A DNA stretch of 64,000 bases. Origin: a marine gamma proteobacterium HTCC2080 (lineage in GTDB: Bacteria > Pseudomonadota > Gammaproteobacteria > Pseudomonadales > Halieaceae). The notes beneath the pieces were generated by a model. That model saw nothing but the letters and a program-made list of their open reading frames with translations. It was not told the DNA's origin and did no database searches. Shown piece by piece: positions 46,853 to 54,009 of this stretch. The DNA lies in the NCBI GenBank assembly GCA_000169115.1, contig AAVV01000004.1, positions 1 through 64,000 of the forward strand, written 5' to 3'. The translations under genes were made by a program, and so were the position numbers. Position 1 is the first letter of the stretch; every line of letters begins with the position of its first letter.

Positions 46853-47235
46853 CTGCTGCACAAGAAATCTAAATGTTAGTAGCGACCTCATGACAATCTG
46901 GGGTCGGCGTCTAAACGCGCAGCGGAAAAAAAATTCGTTTGCAACTTGTGATGGGCGTTACCGCTGACTCACAGGGTAGTGGCCAGCGGCATCGCTTATC
47001 AGCTGCAGGGGAAGATTACTGACGACACAAAAACGACTGTCAACACACCTATCACCACCAAAAAGACCATGACCGCCTTGACCCAATCCCATGGCCCCCA
47101 GCTGTCAACTTTCTCCTCGCTAAAAAAAAATAATGCAGCGGGCGACGGATTCCTCACCCATCTGCCGTATCAATTTTGAGGCTACCAACAAGCACGTGCT
47201 TTAAATCGATTTTTAGAGCTGCTGAGGAATACAAA
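46853..47235. other. Gene-poor gap with one doubtful small ORF
   Basis: Apart from the possible membrane peptide on the minus strand (46999-47157), no gene is seen. A 9-base A-run lies at 47122-47130. Confidence 0.3.
46999..47157 (-). CDS. Possible 52-residue membrane peptide
   Basis: From a GTG at 47157 the frame reads MRNPSPAAL, then FFFSEEKVDSWGPWDW and one strong membrane helix (VKAVMVFLVVIGVLTVVF). The helix looks selected rather than random, but there is no clear ribosome site and the reading frame crosses a T9 tract that is prone to sequence error. Confidence 0.3.
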   Translation of the reverse strand: MRNPSPAALFFFSEEKVDSWGPWDWVKAVMVFLVVIGVLTVVFVSSVIFPCS

Positions 47236-47568
47236 ATGAAAACTCGAGCGACACTTTTGATAACGATAGTGATGTCATTGGGGGCCAACGCCGGACTGGC
47301 TTTTACGTCGGGTATAGACCAGCGTCAGAGCAACCAGGAAGCCCGTATAGAGCAGGGTGTTCGCAGTGGTGAACTTACCAACAGGGAGTCTGTTCGCCTA
47401 GTGCGGGGGCAGGTTGAGCTTCAGAAAATGGAAAACCGCAGCAAGCGTGATGGTGTGGTTACAAACAGGGAGCGCGCTCGACTGCACAAAAAGGCGAGTG
47501 GGGAGTCCGGCAGGATCTACCGAAACAAGCACGATGGCAGTCGTCGGTCTAGCAAGTTGGCCTATTAA
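47236..47568 (+). CDS. Secreted small repeat protein with SGxLTxxE motifs
   Basis: 110 residues. Signal peptide (cleavage near AGLAFT), then two related segments: NQEARIEQGVRSGELTNRES and, 38 residues on, MENRSKRDGVVTNRERARL, ending in a basic SGRIYRNKHDGSR. Similar short proteins with RIxxGxxSGxLTxxE repeats occur in many Proteobacteria; role unknown. I chose the ATG at 47236, where the signal peptide begins. Confidence 0.7.
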   Translation: MKTRATLLITIVMSLGANAGLAFTSGIDQRQSNQEARIEQGVRSGELTNRESVRLVRGQVELQKMENRSKRDGVVTNRERARLHKKASGESGRIYRNKHDGSRRSSKLAY

Positions 47569-47712
47569 CTGTATTAGCCGGGAAAATCTCGACCAGTACA
47601 CAAACAACCAACACCCGAAATAACCCGGGCCGGCGGCGTGACAACATGCCGCTTTTTAGGACAAAGCCCGTCGAAGCGCCTCGACAAAAACGAAGTTAGG
47701 GAAGACATTGAA

Positions 47713-49542
47713 ATGCCGCATTACAAAACGCTACTACGAACCAGTCTGTGTGTTGCCTTATTGATCTTTAGCAACTTCACAACTTCTGCGAACCCAATAG
47801 GTTCTTTTTATGCCCTCATGAGTGCAGTGCAAGAGGCACGATCCGGCGAGCCTGTACTGCCCACGCCAACCCTTTCACTTTCCGCTTCCACAGAGAGTGC
47901 ATTGATTGGCGCTGCATTCACGCTCAGCTGGTCCTCTATCCATGCCACCAACTGCTCGGCATCAGGCAGTTGGAGTGGCGACAAGTCGACCTCGGGAAGT
48001 GAAGCTATTTCAGGGGATGCCGCAGGCAGCAATACTTACAGCCTTACTTGCTCGGGCGTGGGAGGCGAACGATCAGTCAGCGTTACTGTAGCAATCAATG
48101 GGCCTGTTACTGCGCTTTGGGACTATACCGATGTCCCGTACGGAACTGAGGACCCCAGTCGCCAGTGGCTCAATATCCGTTTAGCCTATGACCAGACAGA
48201 ACCCTCGCCGGTATATCTTTTCGCCCATGGTAATGGCGGCTCCGCCAACGGCATGTCACACAAACAACTCCACACCATAGCCAGCGAGGGCTATACCACC
48301 GTCAGCTGGGAGTCCATTGTCACGCTTGAAGGCGAGGCCGATCTGCTAACTGCCGTCGCCGATGCCCAGGTCATGTTCGACTGGGTGCTTGCCAACGCCG
48401 CTGCCTACAATATGAATCCGGATCACATAGTGGTCGGTGGCCGCTCCCGTGGCTCGATTATAAGTTGGCAGTTAGCGCACAGTAATCATCCTTCAATTGC
48501 GGGAATTTACATGTACAACGCCTTGCCCAGAGGGGCCTGGCAAGGGGAAGACTGGACCCCCGACGACGATATAAATGCCGATAGCCCTACTGCGTATCTA
48601 GTATATGGGCCGGATTTTGATGACGACGACGGCCATAACCCCACATACGCCGATCCGGTTATTGCCCGCTATGACGAGTTAGATATTGGCGACCGGATGG
48701 CCCGTTACGTGGATATGTGGGGCGACTTTCAGAATGAGCAGGGGAATTGGACAAACGATGGGGAATTGATGCACTACTTCCCCGAGTTTGTGGCGACGCT
48801 GGAAGGGATCAATACTCCGCCAGTTGCGGCAACTAACGCACTGTTTATGGGCCACAGCTTTTTTGCTCCGATCGCTCGTCAGATGCCATTTCATACAGCG
48901 CAACTGGGAGTCAATGATTATACGCAACACGTGGAGATGTCTGGCGGTGAATCGGGTACCCCCTTGGCGCTCTGGCGAGACCACGATCATCGCGAAAACA
49001 TTCAGGCCGTCCTCGATACTGGTGAGGTAGAGGTGTTCGGTATGGCCGCCGGTCGGGACGGCGGTTACGAGTTGTGGATTGACTATGCCCTATCAAAAAA
49101 CCCCAACACCCGATTTGTCATCGGCATTGCCTGGCTAGACTTCCCTGCTGATTACGATACCGCCACCTATGGCAGCACATACAGCGAGGTATTAGAGGCA
49201 AGTTGGATGCAGTTTGGAGCATTACAAGCCTCGTATCCCGACGTTGAAATAACCTTCATGCCCTATGGCCTCGCCGCGGTAGAACTTCGGTACCTGTTTG
49301 AAGCTGGCCAACTGCCGGGCATTACTCAATTGATCGGTGATAATCCCGAGACATCGTTATTCAAAGATGCGAAAGGTCACGGCCACGCTGGGGGGCTGTT
49401 GTTGGATTTAGCCGAGTTTATTTGGTTAAAGGCAATCTTTGGGATTGATCTGGAAAGCTATAACTATGACGCTGGCCACGGTATAGATTTGAAAGAAATT
49501 GCTCAAACCATTGTGAGTGATTACGGGTACTATTTTGACTAA
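47713..49542 (+). CDS. Secreted two-domain protein: alpha/beta hydrolase plus SGNH-like domain
   Basis: 609 residues. Signal peptide (LCVALLIFSNFTTSAN), a short Ser/Gly-rich Ig-like segment (TLSLSASTESALIGAAFTLSW) with paired Cys, an alpha/beta-hydrolase domain (VYLFAHGNGGSANGM; nucleophile elbow VVGGRSRGSIISW, GxSxG form GRSRG), and from about residue 390 a second domain opening NALFMGHSFFAPIA, which resembles the GDSL/SGNH block I, with GHAGGLLLDLAEF near its end as a possible catalytic Asp/His block. Likely an exported esterase; substrate unknown. Confidence 0.72.
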   Translation: MPHYKTLLRTSLCVALLIFSNFTTSANPIGSFYALMSAVQEARSGEPVLPTPTLSLSASTESALIGAAFTLSWSSIHATNCSASGSWSGDKSTSGSEAISGDAAGSNTYSLTCSGVGGERSVSVTVAINGPVTALWDYTDVPYGTEDPSRQWLNIRLAYDQTEPSPVYLFAHGNGGSANGMSHKQLHTIASEGYTTVSWESIVTLEGEADLLTAVADAQVMFDWVLANAAAYNMNPDHIVVGGRSRGSIISWQLAHSNHPSIAGIYMYNALPRGAWQGEDWTPDDDINADSPTAYLVYGPDFDDDDGHNPTYADPVIARYDELDIGDRMARYVDMWGDFQNEQGNWTNDGELMHYFPEFVATLEGINTPPVAATNALFMGHSFFAPIARQMPFHTAQLGVNDYTQHVEMSGGESGTPLALWRDHDHRENIQAVLDTGEVEVFGMAAGRDGGYELWIDYALSKNPNTRFVIGIAWLDFPADYDTATYGSTYSEVLEASWMQFGALQASYPDVEITFMPYGLAAVELRYLFEAGQLPGITQLIGDNPETSLFKDAKGHGHAGGLLLDLAEFIWLKAIFGIDLESYNYDAGHGIDLKEIAQTIVSDYGYYFD

Positions 49543-49882
49543 GGCCATTGACCGAGTTCGGGTGCGTGATTGCTAGGGCCATCAAGGCCGTTGGTTTTCG
49601 GTTGTTCTTTCCTTGCTAAAAAAATTGCGCCATCCTTGGCCGCGTCAGGTCATGTCTGCGCTGATCCATCCTTGATGTGATCATCATCCGAGAATTAGGC
49701 ATCTTTCGATTGGCAGGTTGCGCCAAGGTATGTGCCGAGTGCGACGACAAACGGCTGCTTGTGATGTGGGCATCTGGTTAGGCTGTGGCGACACTGCAGG
49801 GGCGCTATGGCCTTCCTTGCAGCCAATCCTGTCGCCTCGCCCCACGGTGCGTTACTGATCTCGCTTGCAATACCTCCGTGCC
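49543..49882. other. Gap holding the left copy of a ~50-bp direct repeat
   Basis: No gene is supported. It contains the left copy (49802-49852) of a repeat whose other copy lies at 50647-50696. Confidence 0.4.
49802..49852. repeat. Left copy of a ~50-bp imperfect direct repeat
   Basis: Shares the run CTTGCAGCCAA and the block GCCCCACGGTGCG with 50647-50696; about six differences over 50 bases. The copies bracket the small membrane gene and the PepSY-like gene. Confidence 0.7.
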
Positions 49883-50086
49883 TCAACCCTTGGTCGAAAG
49901 CCACCGTGTGGCTACCCAGATCATCAAGGGTGTGAAGAACTTAATTACATCATCGTTGCCTAGGCTTGGCGCTCCAAAACGATCGATGCCGGTTATCTCT
50001 GGGAGTATGAACAGAGCCCAAAACACTGCAGCTAAAAGGCTAATCTTCCAAGCCCAGTGCATCGAGTTTGTCATTAGCCTTGCCAT
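49883..50086 (-). CDS. Small two-helix membrane protein, unknown
   Basis: 67 residues: WAWKISLLAAVFWALFILPE (helix), GIDRFGAPSLGNDDVIKFF, then TPLMIWVATRWL (helix). AGGAG lies 8 nt before the ATG at 50086. The frame continues upstream to 50200 with unlikely sequence. No family recognised. Confidence 0.5.
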   Translation of the reverse strand: MARLMTNSMHWAWKISLLAAVFWALFILPEITGIDRFGAPSLGNDDVIKFFTPLMIWVATRWLSTKG

Positions 50087-50249
50087 ACATGCTGCTCCTG
50101 AGTAATTGGGAGAGTGAGCAGCAGCAGCGTAAGCCAGCGTCGTGCAATTGTCGACAGTATGTCGGTCCAAAGCGATATAACCACGTGACAGCAGTCGCAC
50201 CGTTTATTTTTGCAAGGGTGGCTTGTAATACACCAACCGATCCTTTAAT

Positions 50250-50268
50250 GTTAATGATAGTCATTCGC
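50250..50268 (+). promoter_or_regulatory. Fur-box-like palindrome
   Basis: Matches the 19-bp Fur consensus GATAATGATAATCATTATC at 15 of 19 positions, with the core AATGA-TAG-TCATT. It lies about 70 bp before the PepSY-like gene, where iron-dependent repression would act. Confidence 0.5.
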
Positions 50269-50336
50269 ACTTAAGGTGTGCTGAGTGCCAACAATTAATC
50301 TTAATCATGTATAGATTCATAAGGAGGGTTAATGAC

Positions 50337-50636
50337 ATGAAAGAGGTCTTTTGGGGTATGTTTTTGCTGACGTCTATCTTTTGGGGCATGTTTTTGCTGA
50401 TCTCTCAAGCAGCACTTGCAGGTGCTGATTGCGCCGAATATGCGGAGACTGAGCGAATGAGCGCTTTGGATTTGCAGAAGAAAATTGTTAACGACTATGG
50501 CTTCGTCATCTGGAGATGGAAAGTAGACGGTAACTGCTATGAAATCTACGGCAAAGAAACATTAGCGTCTGGCGAAGAGCAGCGCGTGGAAGTTTACTTT
50601 GATATGGCAACCGGTGAGATTGTGAAGAAAAAGTAG
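50337..50636 (+). CDS. Small secreted PepSY-like protein
   Basis: 99 residues. AAGGAGG lies 9 nt before the ATG at 50337, which decides the start. The signal segment contains a tandem duplication, FWGMFLLTSI then FWGMFLLISQ, mirrored in the DNA. The mature part resembles a PepSY domain: MSALDLQKKIVNDYGFVIWRW, NCYEIYGKE, VEVYFDMATGEIVKKK. The Fur-box-like site upstream points to iron control. Confidence 0.7.
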   Translation: MKEVFWGMFLLTSIFWGMFLLISQAALAGADCAEYAETERMSALDLQKKIVNDYGFVIWRWKVDGNCYEIYGKETLASGEEQRVEVYFDMATGEIVKKK

Positions 50637-50646
50637 CGCTGCGTGA

Positions 50647-50696
50647 GCGCCATGGCCTCCCTTGCAGCCAACCCTGCCGTCTGCCCCACGGTGCGC
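50647..50696. repeat. Right copy of a ~50-bp imperfect direct repeat
   Basis: Same orientation as 49802-49852 and about 88% identical by eye. It begins just after the PepSY-like stop. Confidence 0.7.
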
Positions 50697-50704
50697 TTAT
50701 GGGA

Positions 50705-50767
50705 CTACCTCGATGCGAACTGATGTTCCACCACGCGTTGTAGCTGGGCTATCTGTTCTTGCTGCAT
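50705..50767 (-). pseudogene. Remnant of the 3' end of an NTASG-repeat protein gene
   Basis: Reads MQQEQIAQLQRVVEHQFASR then stop, nearly identical to the C-terminus QQEQIAQLQRMVEHRFVAR of the protein at 51471-52874. It directly abuts the stop of the DUF4214 gene. The rest of that second copy is missing, so this is a truncated paralogue. Confidence 0.75.
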
Positions 50768-51421
50768 TTATAAACCATCGATGTAATCTTTCGCCGCGAC
50801 CACCGATGCGTCGGTTGAATCCACGCTCGCCACTGCCTCACTTGCTTCCAGTTCGTCGTAGGAGCTATAGTTGTTCGTGTAGTAAGTGGCAACCTCTGCC
50901 CTATTCAGCAGCGTCTTCGCATCGGTGCACCCCGCCCCGTTGATCAACGCGAGCACTAACTTATCAATTGTCACGGACGCACCGCCACCTGACAACCAGT
51001 ACGCGAGGCCCGTATCATTTGCGGGCGGCATTCTATTAAACAAATTCAGGTAAAGCCTTGGAGTCAAGTCAGCTCTTGCTAGGCGACCTAAACCTTGCAG
51101 GTATTCTGGTTGAAATCTCACCACATTATCTCTGAGCTTTTCGATCGTGAAGCCAGAATTTATGTCGTCTATCCAGTACGTCAGTCCGTCGCGATCCGCA
51201 CCTCTTTCTAAGAGCCCGACATAGACCAACTGGATCTGCTGCTCCAGCGTCAGCGTGTCTAAGACGGGTTCTTGTGAGCAACCCCACTTCATCGTCCCCC
51301 ATTTACCCTCACCCCATACGCCCGCATAGGAAAGCTGAGACGTGATCATAGTGAATAACATCAGCAGGAGTTTTAAAAAACGCGTCGTGCTCAAACGAGG
51401 CTTGCGAGCAAGATTCATCAT
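50768..51421 (-). CDS. Secreted DUF4214 domain protein
   Basis: 217 residues. Signal peptide (LLLMLFTMITSQLSYAG), a short Trp/Gly segment (GVWGEGKWGTMKWG), then a DUF4214-type helical domain: QQIQLVYVGLLERGADRDGLTYWIDDI, YLNLFNRMPPANDTGLAYWLSG, and NRAEVATYYTNNY. DUF4214 is found in exported and surface proteins; its role is unknown. 49 nt separate it from the repeat protein, on the same strand. Confidence 0.8.
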   Translation of the reverse strand: MMNLARKPRLSTTRFLKLLLMLFTMITSQLSYAGVWGEGKWGTMKWGCSQEPVLDTLTLEQQIQLVYVGLLERGADRDGLTYWIDDINSGFTIEKLRDNVVRFQPEYLQGLGRLARADLTPRLYLNLFNRMPPANDTGLAYWLSGGGASVTIDKLVLALINGAGCTDAKTLLNRAEVATYYTNNYSSYDELEASEAVASVDSTDASVVAAKDYIDGL

Positions 51422-51470
51422 GGCAACCTTTTCAAATTCATGAGGGTTTCTAGGGCTATAACTCTAGAGC

Positions 51471-52874
51471 CTATCGAGCAACAAACCGATGCTCAACCAT
51501 ACGTTGAAGCTGGGCTATCTGTTCTTGTTGCGATTGGACAATGACGAGGAGTTCTTCCTGTTGGGACTTCAGTTGCTCTTGAAGAGACGCAATCTGTTGG
51601 TCTTTAGCTTCGGCAGCCTCGTCCAACTGCTCTTGAAGAGACGCAACCTGCTCCTCTAATTCCTGTGTATCAAGCGCGGCGCTCTCGTATATATCCCCGG
51701 CGTCAAGCCATACGAGTTCACCCGAGCCCAATGTTCCCAGTACTTGTCCTTTTATTCCGTGGGTTTTTGGGTAAGTGACATCGCCTGTTGTGAGCTGGCC
51801 TGAGGTAGCTACTGAGGTGAGGTTGGTATCGCCTAACTGCATTTTGTTGCTGGCATCAACTTTGGCGTTGTAGCCAATCGCTGTAGCGTTTGTTACGGCA
51901 CCGGTCGTTACATCTGCTCCGCTTCCAAAAGCGGTGTTGTTGTCCCCCGTTCTGTTGTTGAACAGCGCTTTGTAGCCATTGGCTGTGTTGTACTTTCCAT
52001 TGGTGCTGCCTTCGAGCGCGCTGAAGCCACTGGCGGTGTTGTAGGCCCCATCGATGTTGCTTTCGAGCGCGCTGACGCCACTGGCGGTGTTGTAGTCTCC
52101 CGTGGTGTTGCTGAGGAGCGCTTGGACGCCACTGGCGGTGTTTTGACTTCCAGTAGTGTTGTTGTTAAGCGCGCTGACGCCACTGGCGGTGTTGTAGTCT
52201 CCCGTGTTGTTGAAGAGCGCTTGGTAGCCACTGGCGGTGTTTTGACTTCCAGTGTTGTTGAAGAGCGCGCTGACGCCACTGGCGGTGTTGTAGTCTCCCG
52301 TGGTGTTGTAGTAGAGCGCTTCGACGCCACTGGCGGTGTTGAAGTTTCCAGTAGTGTTTAAGGCGAGCGCGTTGGTGCCACTGGCGGTGTTGCTATATCC
52401 CTCGGTGTTGGAGGCGAGCGCGCTGACGCCACTGGCGGTGTTGAAGTTTCCCGTGGTGTTGTTGTAGAGCGCTTGGGCGCCACTGGCGGTGTTTTGACTT
52501 CCAGTGTTGTTGTAGAGCGCGACGAAGCCACTGGCGGTGTTGTATGTTCCCCCCGTGTTGTTGTAGAGCGCTTGGTAGCCAATGGCGGTGTTGACGTAGC
52601 CCGTGTTGTTGTAGAGCGCTTGGTAGCCACTGGCGGTGTTCTTTGTACCAATGCTGTTGGTGTAGAGCGCTTGGTAGCCACTGGCGGTGTTGAACAGTTC
52701 ATCGTCTTTACGGACAATCGCATTTACCCCATTCACAACATCGTTAAAGTTCTGATTCACCTGAGCAGCGCTTGCTGTCTGCCCGTCTACAAAGGTATTC
52801 GTTACTGAAAGGTCTTGTGAGATTGCATTGCTAGTGAATGCCAGAAAGAAGGTGGCGAGAATGACTCTTGTCAT
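51471..52874 (-). CDS. Secreted NTASG-repeat (beta-roll) protein with coiled-coil end
   Basis: 467 residues. Signal peptide (ATFFLAFTSNAISQ), a linker (FVDGQTASAAQVNQNFNDVV), then about fifteen tandem 16- or 17-residue repeats of the form NTASGxxALxxNTTGxx (about residues 62-315), predicted to stack as a beta-solenoid similar to YadA-head repeats. A tail-fibre-like segment follows (NATAIGYNAKVDASNKMQLGD, then a 'KTHGIKGQVLGT' patch), and a Gln/Glu-rich coiled coil (VASLQEQLDEAAEAKDQQIASLQEQL in outline) ends the protein. No membrane anchor is seen. Likely a trimeric surface or secreted adhesin-like fibre. Confidence 0.8.
   Translation of the reverse strand: MTRVILATFFLAFTSNAISQDLSVTNTFVDGQTASAAQVNQNFNDVVNGVNAIVRKDDELFNTASGYQALYTNSIGTKNTASGYQALYNNTGYVNTAIGYQALYNNTGGTYNTASGFVALYNNTGSQNTASGAQALYNNTTGNFNTASGVSALASNTEGYSNTASGTNALALNTTGNFNTASGVEALYYNTTGDYNTASGVSALFNNTGSQNTASGYQALFNNTGDYNTASGVSALNNNTTGSQNTASGVQALLSNTTGDYNTASGVSALESNIDGAYNTASGFSALEGSTNGKYNTANGYKALFNNRTGDNNTAFGSGADVTTGAVTNATAIGYNAKVDASNKMQLGDTNLTSVATSGQLTTGDVTYPKTHGIKGQVLGTLGSGELVWLDAGDIYESAALDTQELEEQVASLQEQLDEAAEAKDQQIASLQEQLKSQQEELLVIVQSQQEQIAQLQRMVEHRFVAR
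51930..52700 (-). repeat. Tandem 48/51-bp coding repeats
   Basis: About fifteen units, each beginning with the codons for Asn-Thr-Ala-Ser-Gly, with alternating 48- and 51-bp lengths depending on NNTG or NNTTG. High identity between units (CACTGGCGGTGTT recurs in nearly every one on the plus strand) suggests recent expansion and makes the array prone to copy-number change. Confidence 0.85.
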
Positions 52875-53336
52875 GGAAGGCTCCAGAGGTCAGAAGATGT
52901 GTTTAGTGATTAGAGGATCGCGGACAGTACATGTGAAGCCCCGCCAGTACAAATAACATTCAACACAGCAGTGGCGGCAACTTTCATATCATTACTGTGG
53001 CTTCCCCTAGCCCATGCCGACGAGCGCCCCTCTGGCATTCCAGACAGCGTACGGGCGCCTCAACTAAAGAAGGTCGTTATCAAGGGCCTCAATGAGATGC
53101 CTGAGAACTTGCATCTGGCAGCAGGCCACCTAGCCACAGGCTGACTCACGTCACCTCCCTAAGTGTTGGCTGTAAGTCGGCCTGAGTAAAGGCCATCCAA
53201 TATATTGGCAATAGGGTGACGCTCTCAGACAGGCGGTGCCGCAGATCAGCGCTATGCTACAATTTATGCTACTTTTTCTTCGATACAGGCATAGATCCAG
53301 CAAATATAGGGTCTTTATGGGGGGTAAATACCAAGA
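52875..53336. other. Gene-free stretch between the repeat gene and tRNA-Thr
   Basis: I see no gene here. It should hold the promoter of the repeat-protein gene and the region downstream of tRNA-Thr. Confidence 0.3.
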
Positions 53337-53412
53337 TGGTGCCGGAGATAGGAGTTGAACCTACGACCTTCGCATTACGAATGCGCTGCTCTACCAACTG
53401 AGCTACACCGGC
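53337..53412 (-). tRNA. tRNA-Thr(CGT)
   Basis: 76 nt including an encoded CCA. The anticodon loop TTCGTAA gives CGT; D-arm GCTC..GAGC, T-arm GTAGG-TTCAACT-CCTAT, and the stem GCGCA/TGCGA are all present. The acceptor stem GCCGGTG/CTCCGGC has one T-T mismatch. Confidence 0.93.
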
Positions 53413-53588
53413 GGTGGTGAAGGGCGCGGATATTAAGGAATTACGCGCAAACTCTCAAGAAGTTAACCCCTCCAATCGCGAGCGGCCTGGGTACCGAGTC
53501 TGCCAACGAAAAAAATGGATCCTACAATAGACTAAGCTTTCAGAGTTTCGACAGGCCATATTCTCTGAACACCGACAACGCTGTGCCC

Positions 53589-53616
53589 TTGTTTGCCCGC
53601 CGCGACTCGGTATAAT
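53589..53616 (+). promoter_or_regulatory. Promoter of tRNA-Val
   Basis: TTGTTT, a 16-nt spacer and a consensus TATAAT, followed by a GC-rich discriminator (CGCG), 14 nt before the tRNA. Confidence 0.55.
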
Positions 53617-53629
53617 CGCGATCCTTTCT

Positions 53630-53687
<58 letters not shown>

Positions 53688-53706
<19 letters not shown>

Positions 53707-53734
53707 AACGTGAAACCCTCGCCATCGGCGGGGG
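53688..53734 (+). repeat. tRNA-Val 3' end plus terminator arm, original copy (att-like)
   Basis: From the T-arm of tRNA-Val through the terminator stem. 44 of 46 bases are repeated at 53874-53919. Confidence 0.8.
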
Positions 53735-53739
53735 TTTTT
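53715..53739 (+). terminator. Intrinsic terminator of tRNA-Val
   Basis: ACCCTCGCC-ATC-GGCGGGGGT pairs over 9 bp (one T-G) and runs into five T. Confidence 0.85.
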
Positions 53740-53805
53740 CGTTTGAAGGCTATGCCGGAGTAGACCGAAGACAGCGGTTCGACAACATGCGACTTCAGGA
53801 GCATG

Positions 53806-53919
53806 TTGGTCGCCAGAGCGCAGCGACGGCGCCCCATAGGGGTGAGAGCGCGCGAGGCAAGCGCGCTCGTAACAATCCGTCTGGTCCTACCAAACGTGGA
53901 ACCCTCGCCATCGGCGGGG
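53806..53919 (+). repeat. Displaced tRNA-Val tail (att-like copy 2)
   Basis: 53874-53919 repeats the tRNA-Val 3' end and terminator arm with two mismatches, but no tRNA body precedes it. TTGGTCGCCAGAGCG at 53806-53820 recurs exactly at 55770. The terminator has lost its T-run (GGGGC). Confidence 0.75.
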
Positions 53920-54009
53920 CAACAGGGCAAAGCCCTAGGAAAATTTAAGACTAATGACTCAGGTTCGCCTAAGCTAGCTCGCTCAGTCTGAGCGCTCAGG
54001 TTTACGTAT

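Noticed and set aside
46999..47161. Small ORF starting at ATG 47161 on the minus strand
   Set aside because: The T9 tract puts a TAG in frame after 13 codons. Only the GTG start at 47157 reads through, and it is listed with low confidence.
49777..49783. Integron attC-like core GTTAGGC
   Set aside because: No partner core at the right distance and no imperfect palindrome, integrase or cassette array pattern.
51930..52700. CRISPR-like array
   Set aside because: Repeats are coding 48/51-bp units in one long frame, without unique spacers or cas genes. Other open frames over this region are shadows of the repeat.
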